A DNA stretch of 6,609 bases from assembly GCA_030594925.1 (NCBI GenBank), contig JAUVEG010000077.1, forward strand, positions 1 to 6,609. The letters are read 5' to 3'. The stretch is from Gammaproteobacteria bacterium. Lineage in GTDB: Bacteria; Pseudomonadota; Gammaproteobacteria; Chromatiales; Chromatiaceae. Under the pieces are notes generated by a model that worked only from the letters and a program-made list of their open reading frames with translations, had not been told where the DNA came from and ran no database searches. This document shows, in pieces, positions 6,154 through 6,609 of this stretch. The position numbers and the translations under genes are program-made. Numbering within the stretch: position 1 is the stretch's first letter; every line of letters begins with the position of its first letter.

Positions 6154-6352
6154 AGGTTTTAGGTTTGTAACTATTCAGCGCATGAGGGAGCGTCACTGTT
6201 ATTGGGTATATCTACCGGAAAACGCCGTCAATACATCCATGTAGGCTCGTGTCGGCATCCATGCCTCCAACGCTTCCTTTAGATATACCCGATAACAGTG
6301 ACTTATTAGCTCATTTAGAACCATGCTGAATAGTTACTTAGGTTTTAGGTTT
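6154..6352. mobile_element. MITE-like imperfect palindrome flanked by 13-bp direct repeats
   Basis: Outer arms GTAACTATTCAGC (6167-6179) and GCTGAATAGTTAC (6325-6337) are perfect inverted repeats. Inner arms at 6192-6214 and 6280-6302 (core GTCACTGTTAT...) pair at 22 of 23 positions. The centre holds two small hairpins, TACATCCATGTA (6232-6243) and GGCATCCATGCC (6253-6264). AGGTTTTAGGTTT occurs at 6154-6166, touching the left arm, and at 6340-6352, two bases beyond the right arm, like a target duplication. The element is about 170 bases with no coding capacity, so any movement would need a transposase elsewhere. It begins just after the OmpA stop and would also form a strong RNA hairpin at that transcript's end. 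Alternatively it is a non-mobile structured repeat; the TTTTAGG flank is itself short-period. Confidence 0.65.
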
Positions 6353-6362
6353 TAGGTTCTCT

Positions 6363-6398
6363 GTCATTGCGAGGAGCCTTAGGCTCCCTCGCAATGAC
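6363..6398. repeat. Hairpin repeat of the GTCATTGCGAGG type
   Basis: GTCATTGCGAGGAGCC pairs with GGCTCCCTCGCAATGAC across a TTA loop, with one bulged base. The GTCATTGCGAGG word is a familiar start of dispersed intergenic repeats in many bacterial genomes (recall, not searched). No obvious T-run follows. Bases 6399-6467 contain no gene; TTCCGTGTATTCAGTGTG and TTCCGTGGTT there look like short degenerate repeats. Confidence 0.7.
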
Positions 6399-6467
6399 GG
6401 CCTTCTCACAGGATTATGAGAAGTTACCTTTTTTCCGTGTATTCAGTGTGTTCCGTGGTTCATATTT

Positions 6468-6609
6468 CTATTCAACCGTAAATCTTGACCCCAGCGCTTC
6501 TGAAATCGTGCGGATATTTGGAAACTCCACTCTTCCGCAGTAGGGGTAGCCGTTGCGGCAGATCATTTTTCTGACATTTGGCTGCTGTGGATCCTTTAGC
6601 CACATATGC
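6468..6609 (-). CDS. C-terminal fragment of an unrecognised protein, continues past the right edge
   Basis: 46 codons are visible, ending in TAG at 6470-6468. The frame is open to the window edge; an ATG at 6605-6603 could be the start, but the codon before it is sense, so the true start may lie outside. The peptide ends in RNGYPYCGRVEFPNIRTI plus SEALGSRFTVE. Protein-like composition, with a Cys pair in CRNGYPYC and no internal stop, supports a real gene, though 46 codons is short evidence. The Cys pair could bind metal or form a disulfide. I do not recognise the family. Confidence 0.5.
   Translation of the reverse strand, partial: HMWLKDPQQPNVRKMICRNGYPYCGRVEFPNIRTISEALGSRFTVE

Noticed and set aside
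6338..6359. Telomere-like TTTTAGG tandem repeat
   Set aside because: Fewer than three units are present and they form the flank of the palindromic element; too short to mean anything alone.

Overview
The window reads as ordinary chromosomal DNA of a Gram-negative bacterium, most likely a gammaproteobacterium. The reasons are a lipoprotein and periplasmic protein repertoire, an operon arranged like E. coli yqjD-yqjE-yqjK, and a Gly-zipper/OmpA lipoprotein. The species cannot be fixed from sequence alone. No rRNA, tRNA, CRISPR array, complete transposase or prophage module was seen. || Layout. (1) 1-1845, plus: the 3' part of a large gene whose start lies left of the window. It has aromatic GPW motifs, a hydrophobic segment, a Tyr/Gly-rich region, five tandem 19-residue basic repeats and a Ser/Arg- then Gly/Arg-rich tail. 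(2) 1846-1997: a convergent intergenic region with a 24-bp direct repeat and a perfect 14-bp hairpin that probably ends transcription on both sides. (3) 1998-3856, minus, transcribed right to left: a 98-residue secreted two-Cys protein; a Met-rich secreted protein; a DUF883 (ElaB/YqjD-type) membrane-anchored protein; a two-helix DUF1469/holin-like protein (YqjE-type); and a 100-residue basic protein in the YqjK position. The last four are tightly packed, and the last two overlap as GTGA. (4) 3857-4044: a divergent intergenic region with a 9-bp palindrome. (5) 4045-5193, plus: a patatin-like phospholipase with a lipoprotein signal. (6) 5194-5467: an intergenic region with a dispersed-repeat-like sequence. 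(7) 5468-6151, plus: an OmpA-family lipoprotein with a glycine zipper. (8) 6152-6467: non-coding and repeat-rich, with a MITE-like imperfect palindrome between 13-bp direct repeats, followed by a separate hairpin repeat. (9) 6468-6609, minus: the C-terminus of an unrecognised protein that continues past the right edge. || How the genes fit together. Nearly every product is predicted to sit in or act on the envelope: secreted proteins, inner-membrane anchors, an outer-membrane-type phospholipase lipoprotein and a peptidoglycan-binding lipoprotein. The best-supported functional unit is the minus-strand operon. Relatives of its three distal genes are stress or stationary-phase envelope genes in E. 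coli, and here a methionine-rich secreted protein precedes them in the same transcript. This joining is the most noteworthy biology in the window; its function is inference only.
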